64,000 bases of DNA from Lanius collurio (lineage: Eukaryota > Chordata > Aves > Passeriformes > Laniidae), in contig JACBWW010000012.1 in assembly GCA_020086605.1 (NCBI GenBank), positions 9,069,102 to 9,133,101 of the forward strand, read 5' to 3'. The notes below the pieces were generated by a model. The model had not been told where the DNA came from and ran no database searches. It saw only the letters and a program-made list of their open reading frames with translations. A program made the position numbers and the translations under genes. Within the stretch, counting starts at the first letter, position 1, and every line of letters starts with the position of its first letter. Positions 23,901-34,266 of the stretch are shown piece after piece.

Positions 23901-25719
23901 GCCTGCTCACAGTTAGAATTTGGCTTGCCCTCTTTCTCCAGATGGGGAAAGTCATCTGTGGTCCAGGACTGACTTTGTTTTGAACTCTGCCCCCGAAGGA
24001 AGAATTTATTTGGCAGGTAGTGGGTTAGGCTTAAGTTTGCTCACCTGTGAGTCATCTAAGATGGTATGTGAACCCAGGCACTTGAAATCTGTGATGAGAA
24101 AAGGGAACATAGGTACACAGAGTCGTGGGGTTGAAAAACTGAGTGTGTACACCAGACTGATGTCCCTGCAAAGCAAGGAGTTGGCTAGGTTTTGATACTC
24201 AAGTGATAATGGCTGAATCACTCTATCAGACAGCCAAGCACTTTTATAGGATAGTTTGGCAGAAGAGAAGATGTTACTGTTAATCCATAAGCAGGCGGTT
24301 GAAGTTTTAGAGGCTGTTGTGGAAAGGCAGATAGAGAGCATGAGTCATTCAGTAAGAAAAATCAAAGAATAGATTTATGATCATGAAGAGATCTGACAGT
24401 GGCTCTACTTAGAAAATGAGAGCAGAAAGAGGGTTGATGTATTCTGTGAAACTCACATTTGGCTTGAGATCCCCAAATGCACCATGGAGTAGCTAAAGGC
24501 ATTTTATTGCCTGACCTGACTCAAAAATAAGGTTGTTGTCCAAAGGGCAGGCTGCTGCACACACACACTCCTCCCCAGCTTCCCATATTTCCCTTGCCTC
24601 AACTACAGCAACGCCACAGCTGAAGAGTGAGTCACATCAATAAATTAACTGTATTTTTTTTGTTAGTCTTCTGTCAGAGCAGTGAGCTGAACTGAATCAG
24701 CACTGGAGACGAGTGAAATATCAGTAAGGTATGCTTTGGCAAGGGAGAGAGGCAGCAGTGTGCAGTTAAATTGAATTTAAGTCCTGAAGTGAGACTGCAT
24801 CCTTAGATTGATGGAACCAATGGGACCAGATTAGCAGCTGGTTTAAAGTCATATAGCTTTACTGTTTTTAATAGCTCTACTCTAGTTTACATCTGTTGAT
24901 CTAGATTTTTTTAGAGGTATAAATTCACAAGCTAGTAAACAACTAGTTTCTCTTCCTGTTTCCTTCCTGTTTTTCAGCAGAAAATTCTATCTCCTCTTTC
25001 AGAAAAGCTTTTAAAAAAAGAATAAAAAAGGAAATTCTGCTATAAATGCATAAAAAGCTTGAACTCAAGCAAAAGAGTATCTTTGTAGCTAATTTTATGG
25101 GGTTATTTTGCAATTGTCTCCATCCAGAGACAGTTTTAAGACTTCGGACTTTTCGTGCATGCATGTTTATGCATGTATGTCTGTGACCAAGCACTCATGT
25201 TGCAAAAAATATCATATATTAGCACTCAAGTGATTCTTTCACTAATCTTACAGTGACATGTTTCCCTGAAAAAAAGATAAAGTGATAATTCCATGATAGG
25301 AAGCGAGAAACTTATAATTGCAAAATGCTTTGAAAGCTACAGGCAATAATTTTTACTTTAATTTGTTAATGGTGAAAGCCACAGACATTACCTACTCTTG
25401 TTGTTGAGGACTCTTCTGTCTATGATAAGACTTTATGTTTTGAGAGTACTGAAGTAAGATGAATCGACAGGTAGAAATTTCTATGGGGTTTCCTCTCTGG
25501 GTTAAGAGAAGGGGTGTCTCCAACCTCAGCCTGTTCATAGAATGCAGGGTTTAGGGACGTTAATCACTGCTACTTTTATGGGGCAACTTTATTAAGATCA
25601 ATGTTTTTTGTGACCAAATTAGAAGGGACCTAGAGCAAACTTCTGAGCAGTTATTAAAACAAGTCTGAATTTACTGAAAGAACTGGGCACCTTCACGTGC
25701 ACTGCAATAGCTGGGAGTT
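20941..25719. other. unique noncoding DNA
   Basis: About 4.8 kb with no recognised gene. Small features: an A-then-C/T patch at 22191-22210; a TA-rich patch at about 22500-22530 ('tatatattattttatatatt'); and an alternating ATGC/ATGT patch at about 25155-25185. Open frames at 24006-24341 (minus, 111 codons), 23920-24195 (plus) and 24943-25194 (minus) have no recognisable domains. Confidence 0.45.
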
Positions 25720-26050
25720 ACACAATATCTATATCATTTTTCACAGCTTTGTCATTAGCTGGTAATGATTTGATTATTTTGCAGATGAATCACAGTATAA
25801 ATCTCTTTCACAAACACTACCTCCAAGTATTAATCAAAACCATTAAGGCAAAGCAGTCAGTGCAAATTAAAAAATTTGCATGTCTAAATTAAAAATTACA
25901 GTAATACATCATAAATAAATCTTTTAAATTCTCCATGGTCTGTATGAGCATCCCCTTTTTGTGACTCTAATGAGCCCATGAATACAGCTTCTTTTCTCCC
26001 CCCATCTTTTTAATCAGTCTGTAATCAAATTTTATAGGTAGAATTCAGGT
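25720..26050. promoter_or_regulatory. candidate conserved noncoding/enhancer-like block
   Basis: AT-rich, non-repetitive block dense in homeodomain-type TAAT/ATTA words and octamer-like words. It includes ATTTGCAT at 25874-25881, an exact match to the reverse of the POU octamer ATGCAAAT, and a perfect inverted repeat at 25861-25880. The texture resembles vertebrate conserved enhancers in gene deserts. This is inference from composition and motifs alone; no conservation data are available here. Confidence 0.3.
25861..25880. repeat. perfect 8-bp inverted repeat with octamer-like arms
   Basis: 'tgcaaatt', four A, then 'aatttgca', the exact reverse complement. Each arm holds most of a POU octamer core (TGCAAAT), facing each other. 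It could bind a POU-factor dimer; it could also be chance in A/T-rich sequence. Confidence 0.75.
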
Positions 26051-27579
26051 CTTTCACTTTGAAGTCCATGTTGGATCTTATTTGAGAAAGAAATTATTTT
26101 TTTCTCTTCATCTTTCTGAAACCCAGCAAGAGTGAAAGACACAGACTCAAAGACAAGTGTGAAAGACAGGAGTTCAAACCCATCACATATAATTTGCAGT
26201 GTCTTTGGCTATAGCAAAGTAAATATTTGCAAAGGGTGATGTATCTTATGCAAATGACTTTGAACTATGAAGAAAATGACTGAGTTGTGTTTTAGGTACC
26301 ATTTCATTTTAAAACTATTAACACCTTATTTCCAGCATGGAAAAGATTAGAGGAATTCTCATTAATATAAGCCACTACTGAGATACAGAACACACTCTGC
26401 TTCCCGATACATAAATTCAGATATGTTAAAGAACAGCTCAGCAACCTTGCATTTTTTCAGCTATTTACTGTCCTTTACTTGAAAAGCAGTATTCAGGATA
26501 CAGAAGTTTGATGGCCTGGTGATGCAATTTTATTTAAGTTGATGAGGTTGGCCTGCTTATAAGAATTGTGTTCGTCCTCTTGCCTCTGGCAAAGGACATT
26601 TTGGGAAGAAATTTGTTGAAAAGCATCAAGTACAGATTTCAAAGTGTTTGCCAGTTGACATTTTTCAGAACCATGACCTCACCTGCACAGAGTTTGCTGT
26701 GACCACTTCCAGCATCAGCCATTGTTTTGTCTGTGATCTTTTGGCTTTGCTGCCTCTCAGTAGTCTGATGACTGAACAACCCACTTGGAAAAGGGACCTT
26801 TTTACTGACTCTGGAATGACCCCAAGAAGGAGCTGTAGGATCCAAAAACTTCCCCCTTCAGTGGTTTCCTTTCAAGGTCACTGGCTTTTCTTTTCCTTGA
26901 GGATGCACAGTAAAAAGTTAAACATACAAATGTAATCCTAGGAAGAAATAAAAAGTTTAATTAAAAGCAGAATAAAACTAATAAAAAATTGCTTCTTGAT
27001 CTGACTAGATTTACCCATAAACTACACAAAACATAAAAAAATCAAACAAAAACAATCCTTGCATGTCTTTCTTTCCCCTACTAATAAATCTCCATGTGAA
27101 GAGACATGGGATTTAGTTATCAATTGCTTGCTCTGCTGTTTGGGTGGCTGAAGACAGAAGGACATTTACAATAATTAGTAGCCTACCTTTCAGAGGTACA
27201 TACCTAAGAATGTGCTTCAAGACAAGCCTGAATATGTACTCTAGCCCACTTCTGCATTGGTGCTTTAAATGGTTCATTTCTTTTGTTGCATTCCACTATA
27301 CTAACATACAGAGTTCAAAATTAGATTTTCAAATTAAGAGAGAACCCTGAAATCTGCAGAATTGCATTTCAGGATGTTTTGCTTCATGGATGATTTGATG
27401 TAGCCTTCCAGTCCACAGACAAATCTAGCTCCTGACTATTAACTGCTACTTAGATTTAGGAACTGAAAATCAAGATTCAATATTTTGGGCTAGTGCTTTC
27501 AGGTCTGGTGAAATTCTAGATCTAGTGTTACTTTTTTATTAGATAATATTTAGTGGATTGTAATTTGGTAATTCTACAA
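26051..27579. other. unique noncoding DNA
   Basis: No recognised gene. The open frames at 26648-26935 (+, 95 codons) and 26639-26845 (minus) overlap each other and have no known product. A phrase near 26150-26185 ('gacaggagttcaaacccatc') recalls a SINE B-box but is too isolated to call. Confidence 0.45.
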
Positions 27580-27700
27580 TACTTTACGTTTATACTTTCA
27601 AGATAGTTTTCAAAGCATTACATTTCAGACAATATTATCAAATTACAATAGCATGTTTTTACCTGTTTTACACAGGAAATTCAGATGTGGAACAGTTGAC
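27580..27700 (-). mobile_element. possible MIR-like fossil
   Basis: Reverse-strand similarity to the MIR 3' half: 27609-27625 ('ttcaaagcattacattt') for the 'aagcgctttacat' area, then 27661-27695 ('acctgttttacacaggaaat...gatgtggaaca') for 'cccattttacagatgaggaaactgaggcaca'. The match is short and diverged, so this is tentative. Confidence 0.4.
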
Positions 27701-28748
27701 AACTGTTCAGCATATGAGGTCCATTAAAAGATGTGATCTTAGGATCTGATGGTGTTTATTGACCCTTTGGACAAATTTAAACAAACAAAAAACCCTCATA
27801 ATTCTGTGAATTCACTAAATATGAAAATAAATCACTTTCAAATTCACAAATCAATCACATTGTTGAAACAAGAATGACAGAAAACTTTTTTAATTTAAAA
27901 AAAACCCACATTGAATCCATCCCTTCAATTATGTTCGATAAGGACTATTCAAGTCTCTACAGGTGGAGGATCAGATTCTGTCTCTTTATATTTATCTGTA
28001 ATTAAAATGTCACCAGCAACTTATTTGTCTTTTATTTTAGATTTCCTTGAACTGATTTGAGATTGTTGCAAAAGAAACTTAGAACTTAGAAAACAACAAT
28101 TCCAAGATTTTTGCTATATCAAGGCTCAAAGAAAAGAAAGCTTCCAACTCTTCCATTGTGAGATTGGCTGGGACTTGTATTGGGAAGTATACAAAGCAAA
28201 ATATATTTTGTCTCCACAAAAAATGTGGAAATACATACAACCATAACAGCTGTGACCTCACATTCCCATACCAAGATCACAGAGGAAGGAACTTGCTGTG
28301 CAGTTGACCTAATATTTAGAATTTTATCAACAGTGAGAATTATCTGACATTTTCTTATTATGAGGGTATTTGGGGAGATAAATTTCTCCAGACCTCTAGC
28401 TGAAGGTCTTTAAACCATTATATGAGACATTAGAATCTTACAGATGCACGCATTCCCCTCAATATACATTTACATAACTTTTCCCTGCTATAATCTTCAG
28501 CTTCTTATTTCTCACTGTGGGGCTTTGTTGTTTGTGGTTTTTCTTTTTTTCTGTAGTGGAGACTTATTGTAAAGCCACTGCATGAGAGACTATTGTTTTT
28601 TTTTTATTATTTATAGTCTTCTAGAAAGCAAGTTCTGCTTAAAACATTTAAGAATGAAGAACATTATGACTTTACTACATATTATTTCTGCTTATAAAAT
28701 TCTGTGCTCCAAAGTTTTCTTTCTACTAATCAGTCTATGTGTGTAGTA
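27701..28748. other. unique noncoding DNA
   Basis: No recognised gene. 'ggatcagattctgtctc' at about 27969-27985 resembles one end of the palindromic elements noted at 53743 but does not continue convincingly. A T-rich run is at about 28596-28605. Confidence 0.45.
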
Positions 28749-28934
28749 ATCATAGAATCATAGAATGTTTTGGGCTGGAAGGAACCTTAAAGATCATCAA
28801 GTTATCCCCCTACCATGGGCATGGGCACATTCCACTAGACCACATTGTTCAAAGCCCCATCCAGGCTGGCCCTTGAACACTTCCAGGGATGAGGCTTCTA
28901 CAGCTTCTCTGGGCAATCTGTCCCAGCACCTCAC
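28749..28934 (-). mobile_element. CR1 LINE 3' tail, avian type
   Basis: Short 5'-truncated CR1 copy in reverse orientation. It begins with two units of the CR1 3'-terminal 8-bp microsatellite ('atcatagaatcatagaat') and continues with the diagnostic 3' UTR run ('tgggctggaaggaacctt', 'aaagatcatcaagtt', 'cattccactagaccac', 'cttgaacacttccaggga', 'ggcaatctgtcccagcac'). Divergence from the usual avian text is modest, so it is among the younger CR1 insertions in the window. The open frame at 28765-29007 (+) is the antisense of this tail and not a gene. Confidence 0.95.
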
Positions 28935-31060
28935 ATATAAAAGTTCATGTATGTCATGCTTAGCATCAGGTTTACACTCACACTTTCATTTTTCTAGGAT
29001 CTCTTAGGCTTAAAGAAGGAAGGAGTGCATTTACTCAGGTATAAACTGGCACAATAGAGCAATTTCAAGATTTGTGGAAATATTTAAGCATTATGTGCTG
29101 TATCTAGATTGAAAAGCATTTGAGTTCCCCATTGTCTAGTCTTCTGTCCTGACTGGGAATCTGGTAAGACTGCCCCACTGTAACTCACTCAGAACTCCCT
29201 GTGCAATTCCAGCACATAGTAGCATGCCCAGAGCCAGTATTTGAAAAGTGCTACTGAATCCAAGGCACAGCAGAAAGGCCAGATGATACTGAAAATCAGG
29301 AACACACATACCTCTAATTCATTCATCACTCTAACCAATAAATTTTTTTGAATTAACATTTTAGTGGTTAAGTGGGGAAATTCCTTTTATTTATCGCTTT
29401 AACAAATAGTATTTTACTCCATGCCTGCACTAAGAAGCAGTGAGGTACTTCCTAAAAAAATCTGCCGAAATAGAAAGGCGGTGAGGAGTCTCAAGCCAAC
29501 CTGACGATGCATGTTGATATTTTGTTTTTAACTATCCAATAAGATTGCTCATATTAACAGGTCACTCAGACTTTTCCAGGCTCTCTTTGTACTGGTGGGA
29601 CAGACAAACGCACCAGATAGGCTTTTTAAGTAACTGCACAGATAAAGTCTGGACAGTTTTAGTATATATGACTTGCCAGCTCAAGCAGAGAGACTGACAG
29701 TGTGGAAACAGCTTGTCAGAGCTCAGGTCATGGTTAAAAACTGCTAATGTTAATGCTGACAGCCTGTAAAGTCCCTGCTATCCATGATACCTTTAGTCAA
29801 ATTATAAAACACTCTGGAGGATTCTATTTCTTTCTCCTTCACTATTCTATCCATTTCTGTCATTACTGAAAATATTTAACTAATTCTGTGAATATCCCTT
29901 GCTTTATCTGCATGATTCAAGCTGAAGCCTGTCACTGGTGCTCAGCACTGCAGCATCCAGTGCCTTTGTAAAGAGGAAGATGTGCTTGCAGATAGCTGAG
30001 AATGGTTATTGCCCACATGACATCCTGCTCCACGAGGCTCCCTGGGCTGCATAAGAGTGCTCTCTGATTTAGCTGAGATTTGCTACAAATGAGGTCACGG
30101 AGAGGGGCAGGCAGGTGATGACCTCAGTGGACACTAGGAAATAAGAATTATTCCTCAGTTCTGGTGAGAAATCATGAAACTGCAAGAGCTTTATTATCCT
30201 CCTGCTGAGCTTCTTTTCACACAGGTCCACAGAAGGTAGTTGGACTCAGAGGCCTGGGTACTGAGGGTATATCTGTTATACAGGGTTGTCCCTCCTTGCT
30301 GTGAGACAGGCTTTATATCCTGCATAAAGTCCAGCACTGTCTATGAAATAAAACTTCTTAAACCAAGTTGTCTTGTTATCCTTTTAATCTGGGATCAAGC
30401 CTTTCTTCCTTGTGTATTTATCTAGTGCACTCTATTTTCACTAAGTAGTCCCTTGCCACTAGAGAACCAATGTGCCCACTCCTGCCATACACCAGATCTA
30501 AAAGCTGTATATTAGAAAAATCTGCCATAGGAATGATCAGTAGGAAAGGTCCAGTCTGGTGATAAATCTATGTATAGCACATCTGGGTAATTAAGGAAGA
30601 CTGAGAACTTTTTTTGCTTTCTTCTGCAAGAATTTGAGAAGTTAGCTGCAAACTAATAGAACAGACTCTCAGTCAAGGACAGGGGAATACAGTATAAAAA
30701 TAGTGTTATTTACTACAAAAGTCACAGAAACTAAAAATGACAGGATAAGAATGAAGGTAGAAATTGAATACAATAGAATTTAAGTTTAGAGCAACAGAAA
30801 TTAAAGGATCAGGGCATGGATTTCAAGACCAAGGATCACCCCGTTATATTCTGGGATTTTCCCCTGCCAAGTCAAATGCAGTAGTGCAAGTACTAAAGGA
30901 ATAAAAAGCTCACAAGGTAACTCCATGTTGTCAAAGACATCTCACTATCAAAAAAATAGGGTATGTAAGAGCAAAAGAGGAGTTTAGACCATTTAAATCT
31001 GAGCTGAACCTTTGCTTGAAACAGAGCATACTAAAAAAAAGACAGTTATTCCTTTGAAAA
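28935..31060. other. unique noncoding DNA
   Basis: No recognised gene. 29930-30240 is slightly GC-richer. An AATAAA at 30347-30352, followed by a T/G-rich stretch, could be a transcript or LTR end but has no supporting exon. Confidence 0.45.
30347..30352 (+). promoter_or_regulatory. possible polyadenylation signal AATAAA
   Basis: Sits in 'ctatgaaataaaacttctta' and is followed about 10-25 bases later by 'gttgtcttgtt', a plausible GU-rich element. No upstream coding exon is recognised, so this could equally be chance or an old LTR R region. Confidence 0.2.
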
Positions 31061-31145
31061 GATCACAGAATTACAGGATAGTTGAGGTTGGAAGAGACTT
31101 CCACAGATCATTTAGTCCAGCCTCTCCTGCTCAAAGCAATTAAGT
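31061..31145 (-). mobile_element. CR1 LINE 3' end, second subtype
   Basis: Reverse-strand CR1 3' end, about 85 bases: 'gatcacagaattacaggata', then 'gttgaggttggaagagactt', 'cagatcatttagtccag', 'cctgctcaaagcaat'. The 'gttgaggttggaagagac...ctgctcaaagca' wording differs from the 'tgggttggaaggga...ccatgggcat' wording of the other two tails, so it belongs to a different CR1 subtype. It is strongly 5'-truncated or eroded. Confidence 0.85.
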
Positions 31146-31801
31146 TTGTCTCTTAATAGCTGTGGAAAGAACCGTACCACAAATATTGGGTGAGTACTGG
31201 GTAGAGAGAAAGTGTAAAATATCCTCAATTCATGTATCTGCTTTAAAAAGCTCTCTGAAAACACCTTGCATGGCCAACTGGTTCATTAGGGTGCTTAGAT
31301 TTCAGGACAAAGGAGCTTGCTCTGCAAAATAAATTTCCCAAATTACAATACTTTGTCGTTAGTTGCCATCAATGAAAACCAACTAGGACTTACTGCGCAG
31401 CTTGAAGCCTTTTACCAATATCTTCTGCAGCAGTCAACTTTGATTTGGTCTTATAGCATAACTAAACAGGCTCTCATGCTCATCATATCTTTTTAGAAAA
31501 CCATTCAGTTAGGTAGAAATTATCCACTCTGGAAGATGTCTGTATTTTTAAACTTTTTTTACCCCTTTCTCCTTGTTTTCCATTATAGCTATAGGTAAAT
31601 ATAAGACTTGTGGCATAGAACAAGATTATACTGAAATAATTGCTTACACACGGCAAGTTTTAATTATTAGAGTACTGTCCCATGTTGAGTTTCACATCTG
31701 CATCACTGCAGCTTTTCAAGTAACTTCCTATTCTGGCAAACTTTTAAAACTCTTTTACCTTGAGAATGCTTGGTAACACACAGATGTTTGAATTTGAAAA
31801 G
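31146..31801. other. unique noncoding DNA
   Basis: No recognised feature; the open frame at 31573-31776 (+) is unassigned. Confidence 0.45.
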
Positions 31802-31819
31802 TTTTTTTTTTTTTTTTTC
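31802..31819. repeat. poly(T) run, 18 bases
   Basis: Simple T tract directly after 'gaaaag'. Confidence 0.9.
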
Positions 31820-32193
31820 TGAGTTTGTTAGTGTGCCTTGCTTCTCTTTTTTTACTAGTCTGGTATGCTCTCTGTTATTCTAGATAGTGTGCATTTTTCA
31901 TTCTGACTTCTAGTGCCTTCCTTCTAATCCTTTTCTTGAAAAGTTTGTAGTCCTCTTCCCAGTTCTGAAACTTAAATAGATTTCATAAGATGCAATGTAG
32001 CTCCTAGTACATTCTTAGCAAAAGAAATTGCTAGGAATCTGACATGTAGTGTAAACAGGAATGAATCTTGTATGAGCCCTGCAAATTTTGGTCTTTGATG
32101 AAATAAGGTTTGTTATGTGTTCTCTTATCATAACTAGATACAATATTTGGACTGAAGAAGCCTTAACTAACAGCATTGATTTTTCTTTAAGTT

Positions 32194-32198
<5 letters not shown>
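31820..32198. other. unique noncoding DNA
   Basis: No recognised feature. Confidence 0.5.

Positions 32199-32226
<28 letters not shown>
32199..32226. repeat. poly(T) run, 28 bases
   Basis: The longest homopolymer in the window. It may mark the tail of a minus-strand retrocopy whose body would lie to the right (from 32227), but no retrocopied coding sequence is visible there. Run length is likely to be imprecise. Confidence 0.9.
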
Positions 32227-32340
32227 GTAATTGACAAGGTTACTGTACCATCAACTCTGTTTTCAGGTGTAACAAACATCTCTGCCATAGTATGAAAGCG
32301 TGGCACGTGTAGCACCACTTCCTTGGCTGAAACAGCTTAA

Positions 32341-32396
32341 TTCGGTGCCACTGCAGTGGAGCCACACTGATTTATACCAACTGAAAACTTGGCCCA
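32341..32396. mobile_element. short palindromic amniote repeat fossil
   Basis: 'ttcggtgccactgcagtgga' then 'gccacactgatttataccaa' and 'ctgaaaacttggccca' follow the half-element pattern 'tgaagtggagctacactgatttacaccagctgagaatctggccc' known from sauropsid genomes. A weaker piece of a related element may follow at about 32475-32525 ('ctcaggcaaagccaatggga'). Confidence 0.5.
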
Positions 32397-32994
32397 CCTT
32401 GTATGTCAAACCAGATAAGGGGCTTTCAGCCTTAAGTGGCTAACACTTCTATCCTCTTTGCTATGATCTTCGAGTAATCCTGACTGCAGCATTTTGCCCT
32501 CAGGCAAAGCCAATGGGATGAGCACAGCTCAGAGAGTTAAGAGCAACATGTTGCCTATAAGGTGAAATACTGTAGCACTAGGAGAAAATAATAGAAGCAA
32601 AATTTCCTGACATAATTTCCTTGGATAGCCATGAAGAAGCTTCACATGAAAACAAAAGTACGTCTGGCATAAGATAACATTCTCTATTGGGGCAAATATG
32701 TACACTTATGTGCACTACTAGAGAATTTATCACAGTGAGTACAAATAAAGTTGTCAGAGTTTGTGGTATCTGACAAGATAAAAGGAACAGTCAAAGTAAC
32801 AATATGTGTAGGGCCAAATGTTCATGCAATTTATGTATCTAATTTGATTCTATAAGATAGAATCTGGCACTGCAAGCAACTTACTTGCTAAGGAGAGATA
32901 TCATACTTCCTATGAAAGGTCTGCATGGTATTATTACTATTTTACTCAATGCTTGCTAGAAATTTTTTGAAAAATTCTTTCAGTGGGCTCCTCA
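32397..32994. other. unique noncoding DNA with a weak repeat fragment
   Basis: Apart from the weak 32475-32525 phrase, nothing is recognised. Confidence 0.45.
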
Positions 32995-33034
32995 TAGTAA
33001 AGTCTGTTGCTCTGTAGTAAAGTCTGTTGCTCTG
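32995..33034. repeat. 20-bp unit, two perfect tandem copies
   Basis: The unit 'tagtaaagtctgttgctctg' occurs at 32995-33014 and again at 33015-33034 with no difference, indicating a recent tandem duplication or an assembly stutter. Confidence 0.95.
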
Positions 33035-33063
33035 TATTTAGATCACATTTGGATTGCGGTTAT

Positions 33064-33142
33064 GCTTTTTCTTCTCTTTTCTCTTTTTAAAATTTTTTTC
33101 TTTCTTTCTTTTTTTTCCCCCTTCTCCTGTCTTTTTCTTCTG
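33064..33142. repeat. polypyrimidine tract
   Basis: About 80 bases almost entirely C and T (T-rich, with CTTT units and a CCCCC run), interrupted by one short A cluster. It resembles a long branch-point/acceptor tract, but no AG plus open exon with a known product follows. Confidence 0.8.
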
Positions 33143-33640
33143 TGGATTCTCAGCTGTAGGTGACATTATTGTGATGGCTGCATTTCAAAGACCTCACCTG
33201 CTCTGTCATCTCTGAATTTATGTTACACTTCATGGTATCAGCTCTAACGATCTTATTCTCTCGCTCTCTCTTTCCTTTGCACCTCTACTCACTTCCTGAC
33301 ACTTGACACAATAAAACCCTTTTTCATTTAGAAACTGTATTTAACCCCTTTTCACCAGCAGCGTTTTACTCAAAAAAGAAAAGTATATCAGTGGGATACT
33401 ACAACTTTGGGGATTCAATTTTTTTTTATTATAAATAAATATATTTACACACTCTCTTGTTTATACCTAGCCGCTCTTCATAAGACTTACCTCTGCACAT
33501 CTTTCCTTAAAAATTCATAAATGAAATGTGGGCTCCTTTAACTTTTTTTTTCCATCAGTCTTTTTTAATCAGGCTTCGTTTCCTGGCAGTTAAGACAATG
33601 AAAGAAAACAGCCACAGTGATGAAGACAAACTTAACTCTT
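33143..33640. other. unique noncoding DNA
   Basis: No recognised gene. A second CT-rich patch lies at about 33250-33300. Confidence 0.45.
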
Positions 33641-34180
33641 TCATGAAGATCCTTTCAACCAATGAAAATCTTCAATATTTATGACTTGGCACAATTTATT
33701 AAATGTTATTACTTCATTTACATAAACATTAAATGGTATTGTTGGAAAAAAAATTAGTTTAAAGAGCCCTTGCCTTTATCTATACCTTATAAGCAAAGAA
33801 ATACAACTTGATAATCAGAAATTCTAATGAATGGGAGAACAGCTTACTTAAAAATTTTGATAATTTTTCCAACATGTAACCAGTATCTATAAGAAAAATA
33901 TGTATGTAGAAACATGATAATACCTATCCAGAGCTATTGCATAAAATAAAATCCTTACTTATTTCATTTCCCTTTTGCTAAAGATATCATTAGCAAAGTT
34001 GTCATTCTTTTAAAAGTTAAAATTTCTAAGTACTTAGTGAATATTTTGAATGATCAATATTTAGTCTATTTGTTATTCATGTGCTGTTCAATTTAGCTAT
34101 GTGCAGTTCTTTATTGGTTGAAGAGCAATTTTGAATTGAATTCACATAAATATGTATTTTTGAACAGGAAAAGATTATGC
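33641..34180. other. AT-rich unique block, possible conserved element
   Basis: Non-repetitive AT-rich block with many TAAT, TTTATGAC and ATTTACAT-like words. Its texture is like known conserved noncoding sequence in gene deserts, but this is compositional inference only. Confidence 0.25.
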
Positions 34181-34200
34181 AGTAAAGATTCAAGCATGTT

Positions 34201-34266
34201 GGGTTTTGGCTTTTTGGTTTTTGGTTGGGTTTTTTTCAAGTTGGGGGGGGTGTTATGTTTTTTTTG
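34201..34266. repeat. T/G low-complexity tract with an 8-G run
   Basis: Blocks of GGTTTT and TTTTTT with eight consecutive G at 34243-34250. Confidence 0.85.

Noticed and set aside
26150..26185. 'gttcaaaccc' considered as a tRNA or SINE B box
   Set aside because: No A box or cloverleaf at the right distance.
28765..29007. 80-codon plus-strand frame
   Set aside because: Antisense of a CR1 3' tail running into unique DNA.
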